Below are positions 53,601 to 63,016 of a DNA stretch of 64,000 bases, one piece after another (the first letter of the stretch is position 1; every line of letters begins with the position of its first letter). A program made the position numbers and the translations under genes. Source of the DNA: Asanoa ishikariensis (lineage in GTDB: Bacteria; Actinomycetota; Actinomycetes; Mycobacteriales; Micromonosporaceae); the NCBI RefSeq assembly GCF_900107455.1, contig NZ_FNQB01000002.1:248001-312000 (forward strand), written 5' to 3'. Below the pieces are notes generated by a model, which saw nothing but the letters and a program-made list of their open reading frames with translations, made no database searches and was not told where the DNA came from.

Positions 53601-55190
53601 TCAGAGCGGGATGTTGCCGTGCTTCTTCGGCGGCAACGTCTCGCGCTTGGTGCGCAACGCCCGCAGCCCACGGACGATCGCAACGCGGGTCTCGTGCGGC
53701 GGGATGACCGCGTCGACATAACCGCGCTCCGCCGCGACGTACGGGTTGGCCAGCGTGTCCTCGTACTCCTGGATCTTCGCGGCGCGCAGCGCGGCCGGGT
53801 CCTCGGCCTCGGCGAGCTCGCCCCGGTACAGGATGTTGACCGCGCCCTGCGCACCCATCACGGCGATCTGCGCGGTCGGCCAGGCGAAGTTGAGATCCGC
53901 GCCGAGGTGCTTCGAGCCCATCACGTCGTACGCGCCGCCGTAGGCCTTGCGGGTGATGACCGTGAGCTTCGGGACGGTCGCCTCGGCGTACGCGTAGATG
54001 AGCTTGGCACCGCGCCGGATGATGCCGTCCCACTCCTGGCCGGTGCCGGGCAGGAACCCGGGAACGTCCACAAAGGTCAGCACCGGGATGTTGAACGCGT
54101 CGCAGGTGCGCACGAACCGGGCGGCCTTCTCGGACGCGGCGATGTCGAGCGTGCCGGCGAAGTGCTGCGGCTGGTTGGCGACCACGCCGACCGGCCGGCC
54201 CTCGACCCGGCCGTAGCCGACCACGATGTTCTGCGCGTAGAGCGGCATCACCTCGAGGAACTCGCCGTCGTCGAGCACGTGGGCGATGACGGTCTGCATG
54301 TCGTAGGGCTGGTTCGCGGAATCCGGCACCAGTGTGTCGAGCTCGCGGTCCTCGTCGGTGACGGACAGCGTCGCGGGATTCGGGACGACCGGCGGCTCGT
54401 CGAAGTTGTTCGACGGCAGGTAGGACAGCAGGGCCTTGACGTAGTCGATCGCGTCGTCCTCGTCGGTGGCGAGGTAGTGGGCGTTGCCGCTGCGGGTGTT
54501 GTGGGTGCGCGCCCCGCCCAGCTCCTCCATACCTACGTCCTCGCCGGTGACGGTCTTGATCACGTCGGGACCGGTGATGAACATGTGCGAGGTCTGGTCG
54601 ACCATGACGGTGAAGTCGGTGACCGCGGGCGAGTAGACCGCGCCACCCGCGCAGGGACCCATGACCAGGGAGATCTGGGGTACGACGCCGGACGCCCGGA
54701 CGTTGCGGAAGAAGATCTCGCCGTACAGGCCGAGGGAGACCACGCCCTCCTGGATCCGCGCGCCGCCCGAGTCGTTGATGCCGATCACCGGGCAGCCGGT
54801 CTTCATCGCGAGGTCCATCACCTTGACGATCTTCTGGCCGAAGACCTCGCCGAGCGAGCCGCCGAAGACGGTGAAGTCCTGTGCGAAGACGCAGACCGGG
54901 CGGCCGTCGACGGTGCCGTAACCGGTGATCACGCCGTCGCCGTACGGGCGGGTCCGCTCGAGTCCGAACGCGACCGACCGATGCCGCGCCAGCTCGTCCA
55001 GCTCCACGAAGCTGCCCTCGTCGAGCAGCATCTCGATCCGTTCGCGAGCGGTCTTCTTGCCGCGCGCGTGCTGCTTCTCGACCGCGCGCGCCGAACCCGC
55101 GTGGGTGGCGTCATCGCTCCTGGCCGCGAGGTCAGCGAGCCGACCGGCGGTGGTGTGGATGTCGACCTCGGCGCTGCGTTGATCTGTCAC
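53601..55190 (-). CDS. accD: Acyl-CoA carboxylase beta subunit (carboxyltransferase)
   Basis: 529 residues from GTG 55190, 6 nt after TACGAT on the minus strand (leaderless pattern). The carboxyltransferase fold has [41 protein letters not shown] and [19 protein letters not shown], all typical of AccD4/5-type propionyl-CoA carboxylases. It transfers CO2 from biotinyl AccA3 to acetyl- or propionyl-CoA. birA lies divergently upstream as in M. tuberculosis accD5. accE is unusually far downstream (46526-46729). Confidence 0.95.
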   Translation of the reverse strand: MTDQRSAEVDIHTTAGRLADLAARSDDATHAGSARAVEKQHARGKKTARERIEMLLDEGSFVELDELARHRSVAFGLERTRPYGDGVITGYGTVDGRPVCVFAQDFTVFGGSLGEVFGQKIVKVMDLAMKTGCPVIGINDSGGARIQEGVVSLGLYGEIFFRNVRASGVVPQISLVMGPCAGGAVYSPAVTDFTVMVDQTSHMFITGPDVIKTVTGEDVGMEELGGARTHNTRSGNAHYLATDEDDAIDYVKALLSYLPSNNFDEPPVVPNPATLSVTDEDRELDTLVPDSANQPYDMQTVIAHVLDDGEFLEVMPLYAQNIVVGYGRVEGRPVGVVANQPQHFAGTLDIAASEKAARFVRTCDAFNIPVLTFVDVPGFLPGTGQEWDGIIRRGAKLIYAYAEATVPKLTVITRKAYGGAYDVMGSKHLGADLNFAWPTAQIAVMGAQGAVNILYRGELAEAEDPAALRAAKIQEYEDTLANPYVAAERGYVDAVIPPHETRVAIVRGLRALRTKRETLPPKKHGNIPL

Positions 55191-55292
55191 GGCCCGATCG
55201 TAACGACGGTTCAGGTGGTCGGGGTTGTGCGGTTGGTCTCGACACAGCCGTAGCGTTTCGCGACGAATGCCCCATTCGTTATAGCTCACGTG

Positions 55293-55913
55293 ATGATGGT
55301 CGTCGGGCTGTTCTTCCTGATCGGAGGCGTCGGCGTCCTCCTCACGATGAACCGGCTGCTGTGGCCGCTCTCCGAGAGCGCCCCGGCCGGTGGCCCGGGT
55401 CAGCCCGGGCGTACGCCGGTGGCGGGCGGCCGGCCGGGGTCGGCCCGCCACCCGCGCGAACGCGCCGCGACCCGGTCGTCGACCGACCGGCCGCAACGAC
55501 AGGCGCAGCCGACCGAACCAGCGCCGCCGCCATCGGGCCAACGTGCCCGCAAGGCGGACCGGCGCACCACACCACCGCCGCCCGCACGCCGCGCCCGCGC
55601 CGCGGAGCCCGAACACAAGACGCCCCCGCCGGGCCGCCGTGCCAGCGCGGCGGAGGCCGAGCTCAGGACGCCCCCGCCGGGTCGCCGCGCCCGCGCCGCG
55701 GAGGTCGAACGCACTACGCCACCCCCGGGACGCCGCCGCCGCGCGGCCGAACCCGAACGCGCCGTCACCCCACCCCCGACCAAGCAGCAACGCGGCGCAC
55801 CGGCCCAGCAGCCCCCGTCCCGGGCTCGGGTCCGGGTGGTCACCGTGCCCGACCCGGCACCGGCCCGAGGCGCCGCCGGCGGACGGGTCTACGGCGGCGA
55901 CCGGCGCGCGTGA
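55293..55913 (+). CDS. Short membrane-anchored protein with Pro/Arg tandem repeats
   Basis: 206 residues from ATG 55293, 7 nt after TATAGC (55280-55285). One N-terminal hydrophobic segment ([17 protein letters not shown]), then a highly basic, Pro-rich region. A repeat of about 16 residues, [12 protein letters not shown] plus four variable residues, occurs at least three times with degenerate copies on both sides (about 55560-55770). Cytosolic tail by the positive-inside rule. No family recognised; possible nucleic-acid or membrane-surface binding. The coding nature is supported by start signals and codon bias but repeats and shadow frames leave doubt. Confidence 0.6.
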   Translation: MMVVGLFFLIGGVGVLLTMNRLLWPLSESAPAGGPGQPGRTPVAGGRPGSARHPRERAATRSSTDRPQRQAQPTEPAPPPSGQRARKADRRTTPPPPARRARAAEPEHKTPPPGRRASAAEAELRTPPPGRRARAAEVERTTPPPGRRRRAAEPERAVTPPPTKQQRGAPAQQPPSRARVRVVTVPDPAPARGAAGGRVYGGDRRA

Positions 55914-55935
55914 TCGCGGGTCGTAGGCTTGCCGG

Positions 55936-56817
55936 GTGCCCCGCTCGCCGTACACCGACCTGGACCGCCCGCCCCTCAACGCGCGGGCGCTCGAACGGGC
56001 GTTGATCGGGCCTGGCGAGCTGTGGACCAGCCTGGACGTGCGCACGGAGACCGCGTCCACCAACGCCGACGTGGTCGAGGCCGCCCGGGCCGGAGCCCCC
56101 GAAGGGCTGGTCGAGGTCGCCGAGCGGCAGACCGCCGGCCGGGGCCGACTGGGCCGTGCGTGGCAGTCCCCGCCGCGCGCCGGGATCGCCGTGAGCGTGC
56201 TGCTGCGTCCGGGTGCCGCGGACCCCGAGCGGGGTTGGCAGCCGTTGCCGCCGAAGGCGTACGCCTGGTTGCCGCTGCTGGCCGGTGTCGCGGTCGCCGA
56301 GGCGGTGATCCGCCTGGCCGAGCTTCCGGACGGCGTGCTGCCCGCCCTCAAATGGCCCAACGACCTGCTGGTCGGTGACGCGAAGTGCGCCGGCATCCTG
56401 GCCGAGGGCGTGCCGGACGGCGGCGGCGGCCCGGCGGTCGTGGTCGGCATCGGGCTCAACGTGACACTGCGCGCCGACGAGCTTCCCGAGCGGCCGAGCG
56501 GCCTGCCGGCCACCTCGCTGCGGTTGGCCGGCGCCGAGGTGACCGACCGCGACCCCCTGCTGCGGGCCACGCTGCGCGGGCTGGCGACCTGGTACGAGCG
56601 TTGGCGCGAGGCGGGCGGCGACGCGTCGGCCAGCGGGCTGCGCGGCGCCTATCTCAGCCGCTGCGCCACGGTGGGCCGCGAGGTGCGGGTGCTGCTGCCG
56701 GGCGGAGCCGAGTTCACCGGCGAGGCGACCGGCGTCGACGACAGCGGCCGGTTGATCGTGCGTACCCCGGAAGGCGACCGGACCGTCGCCGCGGGTGACG
56801 TGCTGCATCTGCGCTGA
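55936..56817 (+). CDS. birA: Biotin-[acetyl-CoA-carboxylase] ligase
   Basis: 293 residues from GTG 55936, 6 nt after TAGGCT. Class I BirA without an N-terminal DNA-binding domain, so it is only a ligase. Visible: [10 protein letters not shown] biotin/AMP loop, [14 protein letters not shown], and the small C-terminal SH3-like domain ([19 protein letters not shown]). It attaches biotin to the LEAMKMEQ lysine of AccA3. Divergent from accD, as in mycobacteria, with a short repeat-protein gene in between. Confidence 0.94.
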   Translation: MPRSPYTDLDRPPLNARALERALIGPGELWTSLDVRTETASTNADVVEAARAGAPEGLVEVAERQTAGRGRLGRAWQSPPRAGIAVSVLLRPGAADPERGWQPLPPKAYAWLPLLAGVAVAEAVIRLAELPDGVLPALKWPNDLLVGDAKCAGILAEGVPDGGGGPAVVVGIGLNVTLRADELPERPSGLPATSLRLAGAEVTDRDPLLRATLRGLATWYERWREAGGDASASGLRGAYLSRCATVGREVRVLLPGGAEFTGEATGVDDSGRLIVRTPEGDRTVAAGDVLHLR

Positions 56818-56897
56818 CACCCGACACATCCGGGACTACGCCGCCCCGCGGCGAGGCAGTAGGTTCACCCCGACAAAAGTGTGCGCGGAGGTGTGCC

Positions 56898-57458
56898 GTG
56901 GCTTTTCCCGACGATGTGTTGACCAGTGAGGAACGCGTGGTGCTGCACGTGCACCCGCACTGGAAGACGCTCGCCCGCCCGATCCTGCTGGCCATCCTGG
57001 TGATCGCCGCGGCCGTGGTCGCGCTGATCTTCGTGCCGAGCGGCATCGGACAGATCATCATCGGCGCCGCCGCGCTGGTCGTGTTGGTCTGGTTGCTGCT
57101 GCGCCCGGTGCTGGTCCGGCAGACCACCCACTACGTGTTCACCGACCAGCGGATCCTGCTCCAGGTCGGCATCTTCAACCGCGACCGGCACGACATCCCG
57201 CTGAGCCGGGTCAACGACCACTCCATGAACCAGCACTTCGTCGAGCGCCTGCTCGGCACCGGCACGCTGGTCATCGAGTCGGCGGGGGAGCGCGGTCAGC
57301 AGGTGCTGCACGACATCCCGCACGTGGAGAAGGTGCAGACGCTGCTCTACGAGCTCGTCGAGGCCGACCACGACAAGGGCACCCTCGACGAGGGCGAGAT
57401 GCGGGAGATCATGAAGGAACACCGCGAAGCCACGGCCGACGGCGCCGAGACGGTCTAG
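56898..57458 (+). CDS. PH domain-containing membrane protein
   Basis: 186 residues from GTG 56898, GGAGG 6 nt upstream. Two membrane helices near residues 27-47 and 54-70, then a bacterial PH-like (bPH2) domain beginning VFTDQRILLQVG and ending near VQTLLYELVE. It corresponds in place and type to Rv3278c, which follows birA in M. tuberculosis. Role unknown. It converges on the Eis-like gene with a 4-bp overlap. Confidence 0.88.
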   Translation: MAFPDDVLTSEERVVLHVHPHWKTLARPILLAILVIAAAVVALIFVPSGIGQIIIGAAALVVLVWLLLRPVLVRQTTHYVFTDQRILLQVGIFNRDRHDIPLSRVNDHSMNQHFVERLLGTGTLVIESAGERGQQVLHDIPHVEKVQTLLYELVEADHDKGTLDEGEMREIMKEHREATADGAETV

Positions 57459-58636
57459 AACTCCGCGCAGACGTACGGCGGCAAGACGGGGAACAGGTCC
57501 CGCAGCGCCTCGGCGGCTTCCAGCGGGATGGTGCCGAGGCCGCGCAGGCCGATCTCGACCGGGTCGAGCACGCCGTAGACCAGCGCCGACAGTCCCGCCG
57601 CGGACAGCGAGGCGGCGGCCGGCGCGTCGGTGCGGTCGACCAGCAGCGTCCCGCCGGTGCCGTCCAGGTGATAGCGGCCGGCCAGCAGCGCGTCGTCGAC
57701 CACGTCGACGGTGATCGCCACCGGGCCGGCCGCGATGCCCTCGAGGCCCTCCAGCGAGAGCACCCGGGCCATCGGGGCGTGCGCGCCGACGCTCCGCACG
57801 TCGGCCGTGGTCTCGACCTTCAGGTCGTCGGCCCACAGCTCGGGCGTGTCGCCGGGCAGCAGCGCGAGCTTGATCCGGTCGACCTGGTCGGCGTGCCGGG
57901 CCAGGAAGCTGAGCAGCAGCGCCCGGCCGTGCGGGCCGGTGTGCAGCAGCGTGTCCGCCGACAGCTCACCGAGGTGCTCCTCGATCCGGTACGGCAGCGA
58001 GCCCACCACCTCGCCGTCGACGTGCGCGGTGACCACCCACTTGGTGTCGTCGCGCAGGGAGACCGCCCGGTAGTCGGGGAACGTCGCGAACCCATGGAGC
58101 TGATCTCGCAGCCGCAGGGTCAGCGCCCGGTGGTCCTCGTAACCGTCGGCGATCCGCCGCCAGCGCAGCTCGCCCGGCAGGTCGGCGCGCAGGAGGCTGC
58201 CGAGGCCGTCGGGGGAGAACGTGGCGGTGCGGTGCTGCGGCAGGGTCACGTAGCCGAACCGGGCGTAGAACGACGGCCGGAACGGGTAGAGCGTGGAGAC
58301 CGGGTTGCCGTCGTCGCGCATCTCTTCGAGAAGCTGGTTGAGCAGCGTGCGGACGAGACCACGGCGGCGGGCCAGCGGGTGCGTCGCGATGCTGGCGACA
58401 CCGGCCATGGGCACGACCGCGCCGCGTACGTTCTGCTGCATCGGAATCGCCGCGACGGTCGCCAGGGTGGCGCCGTCCTCCTCAGCGACCAGGGTGTGGT
58501 TGCCCGAGTGGTACGGCAGGAAGTCCCGGTAGTGCTGGGAGACGGCGTGCTCGGTCGGCGACTTGTCGAAGGCGTACGACTGGAGCGGGAACGACGTGGT
58601 CAGCCGCTCGTCGCCGCTGATTCGGCGGATTCTCAA
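57455..58636 (-). CDS. Eis-like GNAT acetyltransferase
   Basis: 393 residues from TTG 58636, overlapping the gtrA stop codon (TTGA). The N-terminal GNAT domain has MAGVASIATHPLARRRGLV (acetyl-CoA loop), followed by a second GNAT-like and a sterol carrier-like domain. YPFRPSFYARFGY contains the Tyr used as general acid in Eis, and the chain ends in CAEF with a free C-terminal Phe carboxylate, the general base in Eis. M. tuberculosis Eis acetylates aminoglycosides; this homologue's substrate is unknown. Longer readings upstream overlap gtrA and are rejected. Confidence 0.85.
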   Translation of the reverse strand: MRIRRISGDERLTTSFPLQSYAFDKSPTEHAVSQHYRDFLPYHSGNHTLVAEEDGATLATVAAIPMQQNVRGAVVPMAGVASIATHPLARRRGLVRTLLNQLLEEMRDDGNPVSTLYPFRPSFYARFGYVTLPQHRTATFSPDGLGSLLRADLPGELRWRRIADGYEDHRALTLRLRDQLHGFATFPDYRAVSLRDDTKWVVTAHVDGEVVGSLPYRIEEHLGELSADTLLHTGPHGRALLLSFLARHADQVDRIKLALLPGDTPELWADDLKVETTADVRSVGAHAPMARVLSLEGLEGIAAGPVAITVDVVDDALLAGRYHLDGTGGTLLVDRTDAPAAASLSAAGLSALVYGVLDPVEIGLRGLGTIPLEAAEALRDLFPVLPPYVCAEF

Positions 58637-59226
58637 CGGTGGCGGCGCGCGGAACCGGCGGACTCGAACTCTTCGACCACTTCGGCGAGCTCGGCCACCG
58701 GGTCGAAGGTCGCGATCACGTCGCCGTCGAGGTGGTGGCCGTTCTGCCTGACCGGCGCGACCGCGGTGGGCTGGGCCGGCTCGGCGGCCTCGGGCGCGGG
58801 CCGGAAGACGAAGGTCCGGTAGGTGTAGAACCGGAAGATCGTGGCCAGGCCGAGGCCGAGGAACTTGAAGACGTTGAGCCACAGCAGGCTGTGCATGTCC
58901 AGGCCGTACTTGGCGATGCCCAGCACGCCGAGCTCGATCACCAGGCCGGTCGCATTGAAGATCACGAACAGCGTCGTTTCGCGCCGGATGGCCGACTTCG
59001 GGCGATCACGATAGGTCCAGTGCCGGTTCATGAAGTACGACGTGATCGTCGCGAAAACCGTCGCGATCACGTTCGCCTTGAGCTGCCCGTTATGGAAGAT
59101 CGTGAGCGCGAGGGCGTTGAACACCACGAAGTTGATCACGGTGTTGATGCCACCGACGATGCCGAACTTCAGCGCCTCGCGGAGAAGCTTGTTCCACCGC
59201 TCGGGCATGATTCGGTCCGCGCGCAT
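58633..59226 (-). CDS. GtrA family membrane protein
   Basis: 197 residues with four membrane helices. FGIVGGINTVINFVVFNAL and YFMNRHWTYR are family signatures. GtrA proteins flip or carry polyprenyl-linked sugars for cell-surface glycosylation. A hydrophilic C-terminal tail of 50 residues is added. Overlaps the Eis-like gene by 4 nt (TTGA). Equivalent in location to Rv3277 next to Rv3278c-birA. Confidence 0.9.
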   Translation of the reverse strand: MRADRIMPERWNKLLREALKFGIVGGINTVINFVVFNALALTIFHNGQLKANVIATVFATITSYFMNRHWTYRDRPKSAIRRETTLFVIFNATGLVIELGVLGIAKYGLDMHSLLWLNVFKFLGLGLATIFRFYTYRTFVFRPAPEAAEPAQPTAVAPVRQNGHHLDGDVIATFDPVAELAEVVEEFESAGSARRHR

Positions 59227-59296
59227 TGGGCCACCTTACGGGAGACGGGTGATTCAGTTCGTGCCATCGGCGGGCGCTGGGTGCGAAGTCACTCCC

Positions 59297-59848
59297 TCAG
59301 TCACCCTTGGTCACCGGGACCGACGCGGACGGTGTTCGTGCTGGTGCCGCCGCATCGACGAAAACGAACCGCCGGTAGGACCAGAAACGGAAAAACGTGC
59401 CGAAGGCGGTGCCGATGAACTGGCCGGAAATGTTGTCGGCCAGTGTGGTCTGGAAGACGGCCGGCCAGATACTGCCCAGTGCGTAATGGCTGATACCCAG
59501 GCAGGCCAGTCCTATGCCGAGACCGACGGCGTTGAAGAAGAAATAGAGCAGGTATTCGCGGCGCAGGCCGTTGCGCTCACGAGCTCGCCAGGTCCAGAAG
59601 CGGTTGCCGACGAATGCGAGCGTCGCCGCGATCACCGTGGAGATCGTCTTCGCCAGCAGCGGCGGGGTGCCGTCCCCGGAGATCAGCAGGTTGAAGATCA
59701 GCAGATCGAAGAGGAACGCGATGCCGCCGACCGTGCCGAACTTGCCCAGCTCTTTGACCAGATGGCCGAAGCGGTCGCGCAACCTTGCCACCGTCCCCGA
59801 AGGGGCGGCCGAAGAAGACGACTCGTCGTCGGCAACGGTTGCGGACAC
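59297..59848 (-). CDS. GtrA family membrane protein (second copy)
   Basis: 183 residues from GTG 59848, four predicted membrane helices, with FGTVGGIAFLFDLLIFNLL and FVGNRFWTWR as signatures and RFWSYRRFVF in the last helix. It is a paralogue of the downstream GtrA (70-bp gap), similar in helix layout but clearly diverged. Probably transports or flips a lipid-linked sugar. Confidence 0.9.
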   Translation of the reverse strand: MSATVADDESSSSAAPSGTVARLRDRFGHLVKELGKFGTVGGIAFLFDLLIFNLLISGDGTPPLLAKTISTVIAATLAFVGNRFWTWRARERNGLRREYLLYFFFNAVGLGIGLACLGISHYALGSIWPAVFQTTLADNISGQFIGTAFGTFFRFWSYRRFVFVDAAAPARTPSASVPVTKGD

Positions 59849-59971
59849 GGGCCGAGACTACCGTCTGTGTGCACGCCCCGTTCGCGACGTCCGAAACGTG
59901 TAACCAGACGGTGATCGTCCCGAGGCTTGCCGGCGCGGTCGGTGACCACGCCGGCATCGCCCGTGATTATC

Positions 59972-60730
59972 TCAGCCCGCGGCTGGCAGATCCGCCAGTT
60001 CGTCGAGCGCCGCCCGGCAGTCCGCGCACGTGGCCAGGTGGCCGTCGACCGTGCTGCGGGCTCGCCGGGCCAGCCGCCCGCGCAGGTAACCGGCCAGCCG
60101 TGCGGCGACCTGGCGGCAGGCCGGCGCGTCGGCGGGTGTCACGTGCTCCTGCAGATAGATCTGCCGCAGGCGCTCCCGGGCCCGGAAGGCCAGCGCGGCG
60201 ACCCCGCCCGGGGTCAGGCCGAGCCGGCCGGCCACCTGGGCCGGCGACTCACCCTGCACCGCCGTGTGCCAGAGCACGGCCCGCCAGCGCTCGGGTAGCC
60301 GGGCGAAGGCGCGGGCGGCGTAGAGCCGGTCGAGTTGGGCCACTGTGGGATCGGCGAACGGCACGCCGGCCTCGTAGCGGCTGAGGTCGTCGGTGAACTC
60401 CACGCGCTGCTCCGACCGGAGCCGGTCGTACCGCAGGTGCTTGAGCGTCGTGTAGAGGTAGGGCCGGAAGGCTCGGGCCGGGCCGCGGCCCGCACGGAGC
60501 GTGGCGAGCACCTTCGCGAACGTCTCGGCGACGAGATCGTCCGCGTCGGCGCGGTCCCGGGTGAGCGTGCCGGCGAGGCGGCGGGCCCCTCCGGCATGTC
60601 GGACATACAGGGTGCCGTACGCCCCGGTGTCTCCGGAGCGGACGGCCTCGACGAGATCCGCGTCGGACGGCTCGTCGTCGCCGTCAGCGGGTTCCGGTCG
60701 CTGGTCGGTGGTGGTCGTCGGGCTGGTCAT
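59972..60730 (-). CDS. ECF sigma factor with a C-terminal zinc-finger (zf-HC2-like) domain
   Basis: 252 residues from ATG 60730. Region 2 (DADDLVAETFAKVLATL) and region 4 (LPERWRAVLWHTAVQGESPAQVA, shown in part as LPERWRAVLWHTAVQ) are followed by a C-terminal extension with the HxxxCxxC motif HLATCADC, the metal site of anti-sigma zinc fingers; an additional Cys at ACRQVAARL completes it. So the sigma factor carries its own zf-HC2 module in cis. That suggests self-inhibition by a redox or metal signal. No separate anti-sigma gene is adjacent; GGAGG precedes the ATG. Confidence 0.88.
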   Translation of the reverse strand: MTSPTTTTDQRPEPADGDDEPSDADLVEAVRSGDTGAYGTLYVRHAGGARRLAGTLTRDRADADDLVAETFAKVLATLRAGRGPARAFRPYLYTTLKHLRYDRLRSEQRVEFTDDLSRYEAGVPFADPTVAQLDRLYAARAFARLPERWRAVLWHTAVQGESPAQVAGRLGLTPGGVAALAFRARERLRQIYLQEHVTPADAPACRQVAARLAGYLRGRLARRARSTVDGHLATCADCRAALDELADLPAAG

Positions 60731-61133
60731 GCCGCCTCCAGGGGGAGGAATGGGGCGGAAATGCCTATTAGGAACGTGAGGGAGAAAACCCTCGTTATGA
60801 GGAAAAGCGTAGGTCACTCCGTAGCGTGAGGGAAGAGGCGTTTTGGCAGCCCGGGGCGCCGATGGGTGGGTCTGCGTCCTGCCGAGCGCCCAGGTGTCAC
60901 CGACCCGGAAGAGGGATGTCGATGGACGAGGTGCGCGAATCTGCGCGGGAGAGCGTGACATCCATCGGGGAAAGCCAAACCCACCGTCCCTTGTGCAGAT
61001 TTTCACAACCGGCCGCGCTGCCCTTAACGCTCATTCGGTTTAGTCTGAGTTGAACCCCGAGATGCACTGGCGTGGCGTGAGCCCGCCCTGGTTTGTGCAC
61101 CCATAGGTCAGCGTCGACCGCGAGGAGTTCACA
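60731..61133. other. 403-bp intergenic region between an ECF sigma gene and pckG
   Basis: Divergent region. GGAAC (60771-60775) and CGTT (60793-60796), 17 nt apart on the + strand, match the ECF (SigR/SigE-type) promoter pattern. GAGGG AGAAAA CCCTC forms a small hairpin between them. TAGTCT (61041-61046) may be the -10 box of pckG. I find no convincing gene; a 75-codon frame at 60826 has no ribosome site or family likeness. Confidence 0.4.
60771..60796 (+). promoter_or_regulatory. Candidate ECF-type promoter
   Basis: GGAAC-N17-CGTT on the + strand, reading toward pckG and away from the ECF gene. The consensus fits many ECF factors, so a link to the adjacent sigma gene is only suggestive. Confidence 0.35.
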
Positions 61134-62963
61134 ATGACTGCAAGTCCGGCCACCCTTCCCGGCGCCGATGAAGCGCCGACTTCACATCCCAGACTTCTTG
61201 CCTGGGTCAACGAGGTTGCCGAGCTCACCGCACCCGACCGCGTGGTGTGGGTCGACGGTTCCGATGAGGAATGGACCCGCCTGACCGACGACCTCGTCGC
61301 GGCCGGCACGCTCGTGCGTCTCAACGACTCGAAGCGCCCGAACTCCTTCTGGGCGCGCACCGACCCGACGGACGTCGCGCGGGTCGAGGAGCGCACCTTC
61401 ATCTGCTCGGTCGACGAGGCCGACGCCGGGCCGACCAACAACTGGATGGCCCCCGCCGAGATGAAGCGGGAGATGACCGAGCTCTACCGCGGGTCGATGC
61501 GCGGCCGGACGATGTACGTCATCCCGTTCTGCATGGGCCCGATCGAGGCCGAGAACCCGATGTTCGGTGTCGAGCTCACCGACAGCGCGTACGTGGTCGC
61601 CTCGATGCGCATCATGACCCGGATGGGCACCACGGTGCTGGACGCGATGGGCGACGACGCCGACTTCGTGCCGGCGCTGCACTCGCTGGGCGCACCGCTG
61701 TCGTCGCATTCCGCCGACGTGCCCTGGCCGTGCAACGAGACGAAGTACATCTCGCACTTCCCGGAGACCCGGGAGATCTGGTCGTACGGCTCCGGCTACG
61801 GCGGCAATTCGCTGCTTGGCAAGAAGTGCTACTCGTTGCGCATCGCCAGCGTCATGGCCCGCGACGAGGGCTGGCTCGCCGAGCACATGCTCATCATGAA
61901 GCTGACCTCACCGGAGGGCGTGGTCAAGTACGTGGCCGGGGCGTTCCCGTCGGCCTGCGGCAAGACCAACCTCGCGATGCTGGAGCCGACCATCCCCGGC
62001 TGGAAGGTCGAGACGATCGGCGACGACATCGCCTGGATGCGGTTCGGCGAGGACGGTCGGCTGTACGCGGTCAACCCGGAGTTCGGCCTGTTCGGTGTCG
62101 CGCCGGGCACCGACTACCGGACCAACCCCAACGCGATGCGTACGCTCGCCCGAGGCAACTCGGTGTTCACCAACGTCGCGCTGACCGACGACGGCGACAT
62201 CTGGTGGGAGGGCATGGGCGAGCCGCCCGCGCACCTCACCGACTGGAAGGGCCAGTCGTGGACCCCGGAGAGCGGCGAGCTGTCGTCGCACCCCAACAGC
62301 CGGTTCTGCACGCCGATCTCGCAGTGCCCGATCATCGCGCCGGAGTACACCGACCCGGCGGGCGTGCCGATCGACGCGATCCTGTTCGGCGGCCGGCGCA
62401 AGACGACGATCCCGCTGGTGACCGAGGCCCGCGACTGGGTGCACGGGGTCTACCTGGGCGCGACGCTGTCCTCGGAGACCACGGCCGCCGCGGCCGGCCA
62501 GGTCGGCGTGGTCCGTCGCGACCCGATGGCGATGCTGCCGTTCATCGGCTACAACGCCGGCGACTACTTCGCCCACTGGATCGAGATGGGCAAGGGCAAC
62601 GGGGCCGACACGGCGCGGCTGCCGAAGATCTTCTACGTCAACTGGTTCCGGCGCGACGCCGACGGCGGCTTCCTCTGGCCGGGCTTCGGCGAGAACTCCC
62701 GGGTTCTCAAGTGGATCGTCGAGCGGCTCGACGGCCGGGGCGAAGCCGTGGAGACCGCGATCGGGCACGTGCCGACGCCGGACGCGCTCGACCTGACCGG
62801 GCTCGACGTCTCTCCGGAAGCGGTGGCGGCCGCCCTGCGCGTGGACGCCGACGAGTGGCGGGCGGAGCTCCCGCAGGTCACGGAGTGGTTCGAGAAGTTC
62901 GGCGACAAGCTGCCCGGCGTGCTCTGGGCCGAGCTAGACGCGCTCAAGGCCCGCCTGAGCTGA
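61134..62963 (+). CDS. pckG: Phosphoenolpyruvate carboxykinase (GTP)
   Basis: 609 residues. Converts oxaloacetate and GTP to phosphoenolpyruvate, CO2 and GDP in gluconeogenesis. The P-loop with the hyper-reactive Cys is [26 protein letters not shown] near the N-terminus, [20 protein letters not shown], split as NETKYISHF and REIWSYG, and [10 protein letters not shown] are GTP-type signatures. Standard length and complete. Followed by a strong terminator. Confidence 0.96.
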   Translation: MTASPATLPGADEAPTSHPRLLAWVNEVAELTAPDRVVWVDGSDEEWTRLTDDLVAAGTLVRLNDSKRPNSFWARTDPTDVARVEERTFICSVDEADAGPTNNWMAPAEMKREMTELYRGSMRGRTMYVIPFCMGPIEAENPMFGVELTDSAYVVASMRIMTRMGTTVLDAMGDDADFVPALHSLGAPLSSHSADVPWPCNETKYISHFPETREIWSYGSGYGGNSLLGKKCYSLRIASVMARDEGWLAEHMLIMKLTSPEGVVKYVAGAFPSACGKTNLAMLEPTIPGWKVETIGDDIAWMRFGEDGRLYAVNPEFGLFGVAPGTDYRTNPNAMRTLARGNSVFTNVALTDDGDIWWEGMGEPPAHLTDWKGQSWTPESGELSSHPNSRFCTPISQCPIIAPEYTDPAGVPIDAILFGGRRKTTIPLVTEARDWVHGVYLGATLSSETTAAAAGQVGVVRRDPMAMLPFIGYNAGDYFAHWIEMGKGNGADTARLPKIFYVNWFRRDADGGFLWPGFGENSRVLKWIVERLDGRGEAVETAIGHVPTPDALDLTGLDVSPEAVAAALRVDADEWRAELPQVTEWFEKFGDKLPGVLWAELDALKARLS

Positions 62964-62977
62964 CGTCGCATCGCTTC

Positions 62978-63003
62978 GGGAGGCCCGAGGGGACGGGCCT
63001 CCC
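62978..63003 (+). terminator. Terminator after pckG
   Basis: GGGAGGCCCG (62978-62987) pairs perfectly with CGGGCCTCCC (62994-63003) around a 6-nt loop. It ends one base before the TACACT -10 box of the next gene. Confidence 0.75.
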
Positions 63004-63016
63004 TACACTCACGTTC

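Noticed and set aside
60826-61053. 75-codon frame in the gap before pckG
   Set aside because: No ribosome site, no leaderless -10 spacing and no family likeness.
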